Assembly (NCBI GenBank): GCA_014802265.1
Contig: JAAVCP010000026.1
Coordinates: forward strand, 1-64,000
Reading direction: 5' to 3'
From: Bacteroides sp.
Lineage (GTDB): Bacteria > Bacteroidota > Bacteroidia > Bacteroidales > Muribaculaceae
Length of the DNA stretch: 64,000 bases
Position numbers and translations under genes: made by a program. Positions 9,048 to 17,614 of this stretch are shown here, piece by piece. Below the pieces are notes generated by a model. That model made no database searches, was not told where the DNA came from, and saw nothing but the letters and a program-made list of their open reading frames with translations. The first letter of the stretch is position 1. Each line of letters begins with the position of its first letter.

Positions 9048-11248
9048 AGACGTTGTATATTTTTTACACCTTTAACGGTTTTGAGTTTCTTTAACAGCGA
9101 CGTAAGCTGGCGTTGTTCGGACACAGCCACCACAAGCACACCCTGAAACATTCCGTCGTTGCTGTCTACGGTGATATTCCTTAGATTTGTGCCTGCCTCC
9201 TTTGAGATGATGGAGGTGATGTTGGCGAGGATGCCTATGTCATCATTACCGATAATCTTGAGAGAAACGGGGAGCATGTCGCCTTGTTTTCCGCTCCAGT
9301 CAGCCTTGATGATGCGGTAGGGATAACGGCTACGGATATTTTCAGCATTAGGGCAGTCACAGCGGTGGATCTTGACTGTGCCGTCGGAGCTTATAAACCC
9401 GAAAACCTCATCACCATATATAGGCGAGCAACATTTTGCAAACTTATAGTTCAGTCCGTTGATTGATTTCTCACCGATTACCACCACGTCGGCTTTCGAC
9501 TCGGTTTCAGATGAGGGCTGCATGTGGAACTCACCGGCGGATACTTTGGGACCTTCTGACTTGGCAGTGGTTTCCTCCAAGTAAGTTGAGAGGAACTTGC
9601 CGGGATCAATCTTGTTGTCTGCCATATCGGCAAAAAACTCGTTGGCAAACTTATATCCCGCCTTATTGATGAGCTTCATCAGCACTGATTCTTCAATCTC
9701 GATCTTACGGTTTTTCGCCCTGCGCTCTAAAAGCTCTTTACCCAGCTCCGCACGTCTCAGCATTTCCTCGTTAAGGCTCTGCTTGATTTTATTGCGTGCC
9801 TTTGTACTGACCACAATATTCAGCCAGTCGGCTTTCGGAGTTTGAGTAGTGGAGGTGAGAATTTCAACTGTATCGCCGTTGTTGATGCGATAAGTTATCT
9901 TCTTATGCTGACCATTAACCACCGCTCCCGTGCAGTGGGCACCCACATTGGAGTGGATATGAAATGCAAAGTCGAGTACGGTTGCCCCTGCGCCCAATCG
10001 GAACAAGTCGCCTTTCGGGGTAAAAGCAAACACCTCCTTACCATATACGTCCATGCGCATGTCTTTCATCAGCTGCATGGGTCCCGTCTCGGCAGTCTCG
10101 AGAATGTCGCGTATATTATTCATCCATTGGTCGGTGCTGTCGCTCTTCACTCCCTTATATCTCCAGTGGGCAGCAAGACCTTTTTCAGCCACAAGATCCA
10201 TTCTGCGTGTGCGGAACTGTACCTCCACCCATTTTGAGCCGGGACCCATCACTGTGGCATGCAGACTTTCATAGCCGTTGCTCTTAGGGAGTGAAATCCA
10301 GTCTTTCATACGTGCCGGGTTAGCGGTATACATATCGGCAAGTATAGAGTAGGCGAGCCAACAGTCGCTTTTCTCCTTTTCGCGTGGCGTGTCGATAATA
10401 ACCCTGATAGCAAACAGGTCGTAGATGCCGCTGACGTCTACCTTCTGCTTCTTCATCTTGTTCCAGATGGAGGAAATAGACTTTGTGCGTCCTTTGATTT
10501 CAAATTTCAGTCCGGCAGCGAGCAGTTTCTCTTTCACCGGGTCGATAAACGATTTGATGTATGCCTCGCGGCTGCGTTTTGTCTCGTTGAGCTTATGGGC
10601 TATCTGGGTATAAATCTCCCGGTTTGTATATTTCAGGGAAAGATCTTCCAGCTCACCTTTGATCTTATAAAGCCCAAGGCGGTGAGCAAGCTGTGCATAG
10701 AGATAATTCGCCTCAAATGCTACGTTGCGCACCCATTCCTCATCAGGGTGATGATTGATGGAGCGCATCAGCACCAGATTGCGCACAATCATGATTATGA
10801 TGACACGGATATCATCTGCCAGCGACAGAAGCAGCCCACGGAAATTATCTTGGTTGACGGCATTGTTTTTACTTGAAAACTTGTCAACCTCCGACAGACC
10901 CGTAAGTAACCCTGCCACATCTTCCCCCCATTCTTTCCTGAGGGTGATTATGTCGGTCTGTCCGTCGGTGAGCAGGGGGTAAAGCCCTATGGCGAGTAGG
11001 ATATTATGATCCGGCTCTATAGCCTGGGCAAATAACAGGGCTGATTTGAGGGTGAGTATGGCATTGGAGAGACCTTTTGAATTATGTGCATTATGAGATG
11101 CCGCCATGCCGGAACGCATGAGGGTGCGAAACTTTTGGATATCTTCGGGGATAAACCTCGAATTGGTGTATTCCCGAAGGTCGCGAATCAGAGAGGCAAA
11201 TTCTCTTTTCTCGGAAAATGTTAATTTTTCTACCTTTTCTATTTCCAT
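9044..11248 (-). CDS. relA: RelA/SpoT family (p)ppGpp synthetase, apparently synthetase-only
   Basis: 734 residues in the standard order: an N-terminal region equivalent to the HD hydrolase (~35-170), synthetase (~240-360), TGS (~395-455), a Cys-containing zinc-finger-like region (KFAKCCSPIYGDE ... HRCDC) and a C-terminal ACT domain. The synthetase keeps hallmark sequences (YDLFAIRVI, LPKSNGYESLHATV, EVQFRT, AHWRYKG). The hydrolase centre lacks the His-Asp pair: where HD-type enzymes have HDVVEDT, this protein reads YPLLTDGQTD. It is therefore probably a RelA-type synthetase of pppGpp/ppGpp from ATP plus GTP/GDP, and a second, bifunctional Rsh should exist elsewhere in the genome. It is the first gene of an operon with a lipoprotein and possibly DUF4301. 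Confidence 0.9.
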   Translation of the reverse strand: MEIEKVEKLTFSEKREFASLIRDLREYTNSRFIPEDIQKFRTLMRSGMAASHNAHNSKGLSNAILTLKSALLFAQAIEPDHNILLAIGLYPLLTDGQTDIITLRKEWGEDVAGLLTGLSEVDKFSSKNNAVNQDNFRGLLLSLADDIRVIIIMIVRNLVLMRSINHHPDEEWVRNVAFEANYLYAQLAHRLGLYKIKGELEDLSLKYTNREIYTQIAHKLNETKRSREAYIKSFIDPVKEKLLAAGLKFEIKGRTKSISSIWNKMKKQKVDVSGIYDLFAIRVIIDTPREKEKSDCWLAYSILADMYTANPARMKDWISLPKSNGYESLHATVMGPGSKWVEVQFRTRRMDLVAEKGLAAHWRYKGVKSDSTDQWMNNIRDILETAETGPMQLMKDMRMDVYGKEVFAFTPKGDLFRLGAGATVLDFAFHIHSNVGAHCTGAVVNGQHKKITYRINNGDTVEILTSTTQTPKADWLNIVVSTKARNKIKQSLNEEMLRRAELGKELLERRAKNRKIEIEESVLMKLINKAGYKFANEFFADMADNKIDPGKFLSTYLEETTAKSEGPKVSAGEFHMQPSSETESKADVVVIGEKSINGLNYKFAKCCSPIYGDEVFGFISSDGTVKIHRCDCPNAENIRSRYPYRIIKADWSGKQGDMLPVSLKIIGNDDIGILANITSIISKEAGTNLRNITVDSNDGMFQGVLVVAVSEQRQLTSLLKKLKTVKGVKNIQRL

Positions 11249-11280
11249 ACTCAGAAACGTTGATTGTTCAAATGGTTATG

Positions 11281-11311
11281 CAAAAGTATTAAAATTAGAT
11301 CAAATTGCAAA
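11281..11311 (-). promoter_or_regulatory. Predicted promoter of relA
   Basis: Read on the minus strand: TTTG at 11311-11308, 19 bases, then TACTTTTG at 11288-11281. This matches the Bacteroidetes sigma-ABfr pattern and lies about 33 bases upstream of the relA start. Confidence 0.65.
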
Positions 11312-11312
11312 A

Positions 11313-11346
11313 TAAAAGAGCCTCAACTTTATCTCCGGTTGAGGCT
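11313..11346 (-). terminator. Terminator after the alpha/beta hydrolase gene
   Basis: Nine-base arms (AGCCTCAAC / GTTGAGGCT) at 11319-11327 and 11338-11346 are followed on the minus strand by CTTTTATTTT. It lies 23 bases after the stop of the upstream hydrolase gene and just before the relA promoter. Confidence 0.75.
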
Positions 11347-11368
11347 AAATGGTAATAAAATGTTTTTT

Positions 11369-12421
11369 TCAATAACGCCTGATGAAAGAGAACATCGTAT
11401 CGTAGGCTGCATTACGGGCTTTTTCCTTACTGAGAATCAAGTCGTGAAGCCCGCTGTCGATTGCGCAAACCTCCCTGACTGAACCCAATTTTTCACCCTG
11501 CTTCTGAAGCATGAAAGGATCAAGCACTGCATCACCGGTCTGAAACTCGGGAGTATAGTTGCAGCCGTCAATTTTCCGGCTGCTGTGCATCACGAGTATA
11601 GGCACAGTTATATTTTTCCTTTTTTTCATCAGTTTGCTCTGTGCTGAGTTGATGGCGTTTATCCAAGAGGTAGTGACCGGTGGGGAATAGGTCATTTTCC
11701 AGTCGGTGTTATATTCCCATTCACCGTAATATTCCTTAAGCAGACTGTAGGCATATCCATCGCAGTGCCCCTGAGGCACCTTTGTGTTTTTGAACATCTT
11801 GCCATAGAATCCCACAACCGGTATGGCGATATTACGCATGAATGAGGAGAAGTTCCATTCAAGGAAAGGTGAGTCGGTCACTATTCGGTCAACCCCTACA
11901 TCTTTTCCTCTTACGGCTCCGAAGAGAGATACGGTCAATCCGCCGGTGCTGTGTCCTCCAAGAGTGATGTCGGTGTTGCCGTCGCGCCTTATCTGGGATA
12001 GAGCCGAGTCAATATCCGCAAAATATTCCTCCTGTTTCCTTATGTTGTAGGGGTATTGCCAAGGTTCCTTGCTGCGTCCGTAGCGACGGAGGTCTACTGC
12101 ATAGAAATTGAATCCGGAGTCAACAAAGCGTTGCCCCATTTCTCCCTGGAAGAAATAATCGTTAAACCCGTGGATATAAAGAAATGCCTTATGACTTTTC
12201 TTGGGATTGAGTTTCCTTACGATTGTGGAACGGCATGGACCGTCGAAAGCCTCACCCTGATTGACGTAGCGGGCTTCATAATCCGGGAGAATGTCAGGAT
12301 GCCACGAAGTGTCGGTTGTCGGGGTCTTGGGACCCTTATATTTTTCTTTTATGTTCCAGCCTCCGGCGGCTATTGCCACAAGTGAGAAGATAAGAATAAG
12401 TGGAAATTTGCGCATGTGCAA
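11369..12421 (-). CDS. Exported alpha/beta hydrolase (serine aminopeptidase S33/lipase-like)
   Basis: 350 residues. A hydrophobic N-terminus (FPLILIFSLVAIAAGGW) suggests export or membrane anchoring. The fold is shown by FLYIHGFNDYF (oxyanion region), the nucleophile elbow GGHSTGGL (Ser) and late residues compatible with the acid and His (SGLHDLILSKEKAR carries the His). The family includes monoacylglycerol lipases and esterases; the substrate cannot be told. It stands alone, with a terminator downstream and a hairpin upstream. Confidence 0.8.
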   Translation of the reverse strand: MHMRKFPLILIFSLVAIAAGGWNIKEKYKGPKTPTTDTSWHPDILPDYEARYVNQGEAFDGPCRSTIVRKLNPKKSHKAFLYIHGFNDYFFQGEMGQRFVDSGFNFYAVDLRRYGRSKEPWQYPYNIRKQEEYFADIDSALSQIRRDGNTDITLGGHSTGGLTVSLFGAVRGKDVGVDRIVTDSPFLEWNFSSFMRNIAIPVVGFYGKMFKNTKVPQGHCDGYAYSLLKEYYGEWEYNTDWKMTYSPPVTTSWINAINSAQSKLMKKRKNITVPILVMHSSRKIDGCNYTPEFQTGDAVLDPFMLQKQGEKLGSVREVCAIDSGLHDLILSKEKARNAAYDTMFSFIRRY

Positions 12422-12439
12422 TATGTTATATGTTTTTAT

Positions 12440-12480
12440 GTTAGAAGCGATATAGGGAGTGACCCTACATCGCTTCTAAC
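12440..12480 (-). terminator. Hairpin downstream of the outer membrane receptor gene
   Basis: Arms GTTAGAAGCGATATAGG and CCTACATCGCTTCTAAC pair with one G-U type mismatch around a short loop. It lies 45 bases after the stop of the 12525-15365 gene. The T-tract on the minus strand is poor, so it could be a processing hairpin instead. Confidence 0.55.
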
Positions 12481-12524
12481 AAAAGATAAAGCAAAGTTGT
12501 TTTGTATAGTCTGCCAAAAAGCAG

Positions 12525-15365
12525 TTATGGCCTTCTTCCGAAGCCGCCCGGAGGGGGACCCATAGGTCTGCCGCCGGGACCACCTGGTGGCGGCATCATC
12601 ATGTCTGACTCACCATCGGGTCCTTTACCTTTTTTCTTAAGGGTATTGAAATTCCAAGTCAGTCCGAACATCACATAGCGTGTGAGGTCATTAAACCAAC
12701 TGTCGACAATTGTGTTTGCACTCACGGAACGACTGATATTCTTTTTTTGCCCCAGGAGATCGTAGGCTCTTACGGAGAAAGTAAGCGACTTATCGGAAAG
12801 GAATGAATAGGAGAGTTGGGCATTCCATAGCCATTGGTTGGAATTGAAGCCTTGAGAATAACCTGATGAACTTGAGAAGTTAAGATCAGTGGTAAATTCA
12901 ACTCCGAAGGGTAGATATAGGGATAAATCGGAGTTGAAGCCATAGGCATGAGTGGTTCTGCTCGGTTGCTCAGGGAGCGTATTGGTCACGTTGCCGAATG
13001 AGTAAGTGGGGTTGACCGACATCTGAAATATATCAGAAGAGAATGTCAGACCGGCGGCAGGGGAGAGATTAAGGTTGCCAGTACGGTTGAAATCGCCGTT
13101 GATATATCCCGGTGTTGAGCCGAAGCGAGCGTTCATTCTTGCATTGAAGCGCCATTTGCGGTTTCTGAACGGACGGTTGATCATTGCCATACCGAATATG
13201 TTGAAGTTGCCGTTCACGTTGCTGTAGGTAGTGGTGCGACCACCTGTCTCCCTGTCGGTGACAGTGCGTGCCACTACGGAATTTATGGCAAACGATGCGT
13301 TGACCACGGCGAAAAGTGCCTGCTGTGACTTGGAACGGAAGTCATTGAAATGTATGCCAATATTCTGGGTAAAGGTAGGCTTCAGTTCAGGATTACCTAT
13401 AACGACATTGAGAGGGTCAGACACATCTGCCACCGGCTGTAACTGAGTCATTGAGGGTTGGGAAGTGCGGGCACGGTAATTGACACGTATGGAGGAACGC
13501 TCCCCGAATTTATAACGCAGGTTGGCGTAGGGCGATACGTTCCACACCCAACGCTCAGGTATGTTGCGTGCGTCGTTAATGAGGTCCTCACTCTTTGAAC
13601 TGGAAGGGGAGAAAAGCACACCTGCGTCAAGATTAATTGTCTTTGAAACCTTTCGATAGCCAAGCTGGAGTTCCTGTGTGGAGAAAGTGTTGCGGAAGCT
13701 GTTGCTGAGGTCAGCATCAAACACAGAGCCTGCGGGAGCCTCAGTCAGTTCGGGAGGAATGAATCCTTCCGGCATGTCAGGGTTGTCAAGATTATAGGTG
13801 AGTTTATCAGCATTGTTCCACTGATATTTCAATCGGTAGGCAATATTGAGGAAGTTACCTTTCTTGGGATCACCGAGGGGTTCGGTCCAGGTCAGTCTGC
13901 CTTCCACGGAATTTGACCAGGTGTGGTTGTCGATAAATCGGTAAAGTTCCTCGTCATTATCCTGCAACAGGAAATATTCAATTTCGCTCCATGTAGTTGA
14001 CTTCTGCCGCGTGTTGGAGAAAGAGTATTGCGCATTTACGCTGAATGAACGTCCCGGCTTTGATGCAAAGTTATGATTGTAGATAAGGTTGCCGGAAGTC
14101 TCGATGCTTGTGCCTTTGTTGGTCTTTGCGTTAGTGTTTCTGTTTACTCTCGACTGCTGTGGGTCGCCGGCACGAAGGAGGGAGGAATCATTCATCATCG
14201 ACTCGCGGAAATTTAAGCTCAGGCGCGGGCGAAATTCAAATGTGTTGTTTTCATTTGGTTTCCACTGAATGCGGAAGTCAGAGTTGATATTGTGTCCCTT
14301 ATCACGAGCCTTTGATCCGGCGTCTTGTGTGCTTACTGAGTCGGGGAAGAGATATTGGGTAGCAGTCTTGCGGGTTGACTTTTGGTCGGTATGAGAATAT
14401 AGGATATTACCACCGATACGGAATATTTCCTCATTTCCCACATTGAAGTTCAGACCGAGGCGTTGTGCTGTTGTAATACCTCCGTTTGCTCCGAAGTCAC
14501 GGAATCTGCCACGTCCTCTGTCAGAGAAACCCTGCTCATTGATATTATTGAGCCCACCGAGAATAGTAATCTGGTTACCGTTGTTGAAATTGTTGATTAT
14601 GAAGCTTCCTTGGTAACGGTCGTCGGTGCCATATCCTCCGGAGACGTTACCAAACCAACCGTTATTCATGTCTTTCTTTACAGTAAGGTTGATCACGGTC
14701 TCTTCTTCTCCGTCATCCACACCCGTAAGGCGTGCAAGATCACTTTTACGGTCGACTACCTGCACTTTGTCAACCATATTTGAGGGGAGATTTTTGGTTG
14801 CCATCTGTGGGTCATCGCCAAAAAATTCCTTTCCGTCAACGAGAATTTTAGTTATGGTTTTACCGTTGGAGGTGATTGAACCGTCGCTGCCTACTTCCAC
14901 TCCGGGAAGTTTTTTAAGCAGATCGTTCACAGTAGCGTTGGGAGAGGTGTGGAATGAACCGGCATTAAATTCAATAGTGTCTTGCTTTGCCACAACTGCT
15001 GTCTTTATCGCAGTGACTACTGCCTCATTGAGCATAATGGCATTTTCTGAAAGAGTGATATTGCCGAGGTCAACCACTTCAGCAGAGTCTTTGATTTCTA
15101 CATTTCGACCAATGTCATCCATGCCGGTCATTGAAGCGATGAGGGCATACTGTCCGGGTTTCACATTCTGGAAAATGAAATCACCGTTATCACCTGCCAT
15201 TTGGTAGCCGGCACGCACAGTGTCAGGCAATGCAATAAGTTGGATCGCCGCTCCGGGAAGCGGTTCTCCATCTCCGTCTGCAATCCTGCCTTTTACGGTT
15301 GCCGCCCAAGTGGTTGCACACATCGCGGATAGGCATATTATCGGCGTGAGCCGTAGTTTTTTCAT
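12525..15365 (-). CDS. TonB-dependent-receptor-like outer membrane beta-barrel protein
   Basis: 946 residues. A signal peptide (~1-21) is followed by a carboxypeptidase-regulatory-like domain (~23-100, KGRIADGDGEPLPGAAIQL), a plug-like domain (~115-225, LLKKLPGVEVGSDGSI and KILVDGKEFFGDDP) and a long barrel rich in alternating aromatic strands. It belongs to the 'outer membrane protein beta-barrel' family rather than to SusC proper, and no SusD partner follows. The extreme C-terminus is a Gly/Pro-rich tail (GPGGRPMGPPPGGFGRRP) rather than a barrel-closing aromatic residue. The ligand is unknown. It is monocistronic as far as seen. Confidence 0.85.
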   Translation of the reverse strand: MKKLRLTPIICLSAMCATTWAATVKGRIADGDGEPLPGAAIQLIALPDTVRAGYQMAGDNGDFIFQNVKPGQYALIASMTGMDDIGRNVEIKDSAEVVDLGNITLSENAIMLNEAVVTAIKTAVVAKQDTIEFNAGSFHTSPNATVNDLLKKLPGVEVGSDGSITSNGKTITKILVDGKEFFGDDPQMATKNLPSNMVDKVQVVDRKSDLARLTGVDDGEEETVINLTVKKDMNNGWFGNVSGGYGTDDRYQGSFIINNFNNGNQITILGGLNNINEQGFSDRGRGRFRDFGANGGITTAQRLGLNFNVGNEEIFRIGGNILYSHTDQKSTRKTATQYLFPDSVSTQDAGSKARDKGHNINSDFRIQWKPNENNTFEFRPRLSLNFRESMMNDSSLLRAGDPQQSRVNRNTNAKTNKGTSIETSGNLIYNHNFASKPGRSFSVNAQYSFSNTRQKSTTWSEIEYFLLQDNDEELYRFIDNHTWSNSVEGRLTWTEPLGDPKKGNFLNIAYRLKYQWNNADKLTYNLDNPDMPEGFIPPELTEAPAGSVFDADLSNSFRNTFSTQELQLGYRKVSKTINLDAGVLFSPSSSKSEDLINDARNIPERWVWNVSPYANLRYKFGERSSIRVNYRARTSQPSMTQLQPVADVSDPLNVVIGNPELKPTFTQNIGIHFNDFRSKSQQALFAVVNASFAINSVVARTVTDRETGGRTTTYSNVNGNFNIFGMAMINRPFRNRKWRFNARMNARFGSTPGYINGDFNRTGNLNLSPAAGLTFSSDIFQMSVNPTYSFGNVTNTLPEQPSRTTHAYGFNSDLSLYLPFGVEFTTDLNFSSSSGYSQGFNSNQWLWNAQLSYSFLSDKSLTFSVRAYDLLGQKKNISRSVSANTIVDSWFNDLTRYVMFGLTWNFNTLKKKGKGPDGESDMMMPPPGGPGGRPMGPPPGGFGRRP

Positions 15366-15441
15366 TATGAGAGTTTATAGGTGGTTGTTTTTATTCAAAT
15401 ATTTAAACTACTGACCTCTATGTGTTGAAAAAGTTTAAGGC

Positions 15442-15488
15442 TAAAAAAAGCCTTTCGGGTGAATAGGCAGAATGTTCCCCCGAAAAGC
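15442..15488 (-). terminator. Terminator after the dienelactone-hydrolase-like gene
   Basis: On the minus strand GCTTTTCGGG pairs with CCCGAAAGGC (one G-U pair) across a ~19-base loop and is followed by TTTTTTTA. It lies ~50 bases after the stop at 15540. Confidence 0.6.
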
Positions 15489-15539
15489 CTGTTTATTCCT
15501 ACAAAATGCTTGAAATAACTACTGTTGATCCTATCGTTG

Positions 15540-16613
15540 TTATTTAAGGTATTCTTTATAGAATGCTGCAATCTCGTCAAATGGAATAATATCTATTTGA
15601 TCATAGAGGTCGCAGTGTGTTGCGCCATTTATTGTGAGAAGCTGCTTGTTGTCGCCTTTCAGCTTAGCGAATGTATCTTTGCCGAAATAGTAGGAGTGGG
15701 CTTTATCTCCATGCACTATCAGGACTGCATTGTCTAACTCATCCGCATACTCAAAAAACTTGAAGTTTATGAATGGTAGGCTGGAGGTGACATTCCAGCC
15801 ATCGGTTGAATTACCTGAGCGTGGGTGGAATCCTCTTGGCGTTTTATAATATGCATGATAGTCTTTTACAAACTGAGGAGCGTCGTCTGGCAGTGGATCC
15901 ACAACCCCTCCGGCACGTGAGTATTCGCCATTACGATAATCCTCAGTGCGCTGTTTTGTCATGGCAGCACGGTTGGCGTTTCGTTTCTCTTTTGAGTCAT
16001 CGGTATCGAAATAGCCGTTGGCACTTACACGGGTCATATCATACATTGTGGAGGCTACGGTAGCCTTTATACGCGGATCGTTGATGGCAGCCTCTATTGC
16101 GATGCCACCCCAGCCGCATACGCCGAGAATTCCGATACGCTCAGTGTCAACCTCCGGCTGTACAGACAGGAAATCGACAGCAGCTGAGAAATCTTCAGTG
16201 TTTATATCCGGTGACGCGACACGACGGGGCATTCCACCGCTTTCTCCGGTGAATGAGGGATCAAAGGCGATGGTAAGATAACCGCGCTCGGCAAGCTGTT
16301 GGGCATAAAGTCCGCTTGACTGTTCTTTTACGGCTCCAAATGGACCGCTGACGGCGATAGCCGGAAGTTTCCCGGTTATGTTTTTCGGTGTATACATATC
16401 AGCGGCAAGGGTTATTCCGTAACGGTTTACGAATGTGACCTTTCTATGATCTACTTTTTCACTTTTGGGGAATACTTTGTCCCATTCCTGTGTAAGGGTC
16501 AGTTGTTCTGTCGGAGCAATTGACCGGTTTGTGTTTGGATTATTCATAGTTTGTGAATATGAGCTTATAACTCCTGCTGAAAGGAGGCATATTGATATGA
16601 TTATATTTTTCAT
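15540..16613 (-). CDS. Exported alpha/beta hydrolase, dienelactone hydrolase/YcjY-like
   Basis: 357 residues with a signal peptide (IIISICLLSAGVISSYSQ). The nucleophile elbow reads GVCGWGG, so Cys takes the usual Ser position, as in dienelactone hydrolases and the related Bacteroidetes family. The oxyanion region (PAIAVSGPFGAVKEQ), an Asp (VLIVHGDKAHS) and the His (NGATHCDLYDQ) are in place. Such genes often travel with AraC regulators, aldo/keto reductases and sugar O-acetyltransferases; here that link is a shared operator with the distant 39202 gene rather than adjacency. The substrate is unknown. The gene is probably transcribed alone. Confidence 0.8.
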   Translation of the reverse strand: MKNIIISICLLSAGVISSYSQTMNNPNTNRSIAPTEQLTLTQEWDKVFPKSEKVDHRKVTFVNRYGITLAADMYTPKNITGKLPAIAVSGPFGAVKEQSSGLYAQQLAERGYLTIAFDPSFTGESGGMPRRVASPDINTEDFSAAVDFLSVQPEVDTERIGILGVCGWGGIAIEAAINDPRIKATVASTMYDMTRVSANGYFDTDDSKEKRNANRAAMTKQRTEDYRNGEYSRAGGVVDPLPDDAPQFVKDYHAYYKTPRGFHPRSGNSTDGWNVTSSLPFINFKFFEYADELDNAVLIVHGDKAHSYYFGKDTFAKLKGDNKQLLTINGATHCDLYDQIDIIPFDEIAAFYKEYLK

Positions 16614-16714
16614 TTCTATTTATTTTGTCCATTTCCTAACCCCTTGTATAATCAGATGTTGCAGCCTGATTTGACCACAGTTGATTAGCTATATGGGTAT
16701 AAGCTTAATGGTTG

Positions 16715-16775
16715 CAAAATTAGTAAAGATTTATTTCAAATACAGACCTAAATTATGGCAATTCAGACCTAAATT
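16715..16775 (-). promoter_or_regulatory. Promoter with two direct-repeat operators, probable AraC-type activator site
   Basis: The -7 box reads TAATTTTG on the minus strand (16722-16715). No good TTTG lies at the expected -33 position; instead the first of two identical 12-base repeats (plus strand CAGACCTAAATT) starts there at 16743-16754, and the second is at 16764-16775, a 21-base period. The same arrangement is seen upstream of 39202. A site where an activator substitutes for a missing -33 element is the simplest reading. Confidence 0.65.
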
Positions 16776-17060
16776 CAGAATCAGCTAATATTCACGCTTA
16801 GAATTTACAATTCAAGTTTTGACTTTTACTCTATAAATTCCCCTCAATCAGACGTAATATCTTCTAAATAGTTAATAATCACTGGGTATTAATTTTTGTG
16901 GGTATTCCGCCTAAATGTGTATTATATAAATGTAAATATCAGGTTATTAACTATATTTTTACATATTATATCTTTCATGGGTATTTTATAGTTTAACATT
17001 TCGACCGGAATTTATATTGAGCCGAATATTTCAACCTACTTTTTATTGATCTTGGGATAA
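16776..17060. other. AT-rich intergenic stretch without recognised genes
   Basis: Nothing convincing is seen on either strand: no open frame of useful length, no strong hairpin and no clear repeat. It separates the hydrolase promoter region from the tRNA-His terminator. Confidence 0.5.
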
Positions 17061-17088
17061 ATAAAAAGCCGGACTGAAAAGTCCGGCT
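17061..17088 (-). terminator. Terminator of tRNA-His
   Basis: Nine-base arms (AGCCGGACT / AGTCCGGCT) at 17067-17075 and 17080-17088 are followed on the minus strand by TTTTTATTT. The hairpin starts six bases after the tRNA 3' end. Confidence 0.85.
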
Positions 17089-17093
17089 GATAG

Positions 17094-17168
17094 GGTGGAA
17101 GATGGGGCTCGAACCCACGACCTACGGAACCACAATCCGTCGCTCTAACCAACTGAGCTACATCCACC
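17094..17168 (-). tRNA. tRNA-His (anticodon GTG)
   Basis: The minus strand folds as a tRNA: D arm GCTC/GAGC, anticodon arm ACGGA-TTGTGGT-TCCGT with anticodon GTG, T arm GTGGG-TTCGAGC-CCCAT, and acceptor GTGGATG/CTTCCAC with one internal T-T mismatch. The extra G at -1 (17168) faces C73 (17094), the identity mark of tRNA-His. CCA is not encoded. A consensus promoter lies ~65 bases upstream and a terminator directly downstream, so it is a single-gene unit. Confidence 0.95.
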
Positions 17169-17230
17169 ATATTGCTTATTCGGAAGATCTCCACTAAAGG
17201 CTTCGCAAGGTTTTCTCCCGAAAAGCGATG

Positions 17231-17262
17231 CAAAGTTAGCCACTTTTTTTGAAACCTCCAAA
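17231..17262 (-). promoter_or_regulatory. Predicted promoter of tRNA-His
   Basis: Minus strand TTTG (17262-17259), 20 bases, TAACTTTG (17238-17231): an exact match to the Bacteroidetes promoter consensus. Confidence 0.8.
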
Positions 17263-17537
17263 TTTTTGAAATAAAAAATTTGAATAATTTTAAAATTAAT
17301 TTATAAGTATTTAATTTATAGAGATATAAAATTTACTGAGAAATAATGATAAAAATGGGCTTTATTGAGAAAAACTTCTCAGTAGAATTAAAATGATATG
17401 TAAGAGAAATATCATTACAATATATTTTTTGTTGGAATCTGATCTTTAATTATTTTGGCTGTTTTACATTTTTCGTGGGGATTTTGATTGATTAAGTTAA
17501 CTCATAAGGAAGTGTATAGGTATATTTGGAATATCCG
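17263..17537. other. AT-rich spacer, no gene seen
   Basis: Very AT-rich sequence between the tRNA-His promoter and the palindrome that ends the fimbrillin-like operon. No open frame or structure could be supported. Confidence 0.5.
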
Positions 17538-17585
17538 GATTAATTTTGTGAGGAATTGAGATCTCAATTCCTCACAAAATTAATC
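17538..17585. terminator. 48-base perfect palindrome ending the fimbrillin-like operon
   Basis: Two 24-base arms with no unpaired loop, centred at 17561/17562 (AGATCT). It lies 30 bases after the stop of the gene at 17615. The outer arms are AT-rich. It is similar in style to the 60-base palindrome at 6645. Confidence 0.7.
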
Positions 17586-17614
17586 TTCCAATAGGTATCA
17601 GCAAGTCCAACTTA

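Noticed and set aside
17036-17233. 65-codon minus-strand ORF over the tRNA-His gene
   Set aside because: It covers the tRNA and its terminator; the tRNA fold, promoter and terminator are all convincing and the protein is not.
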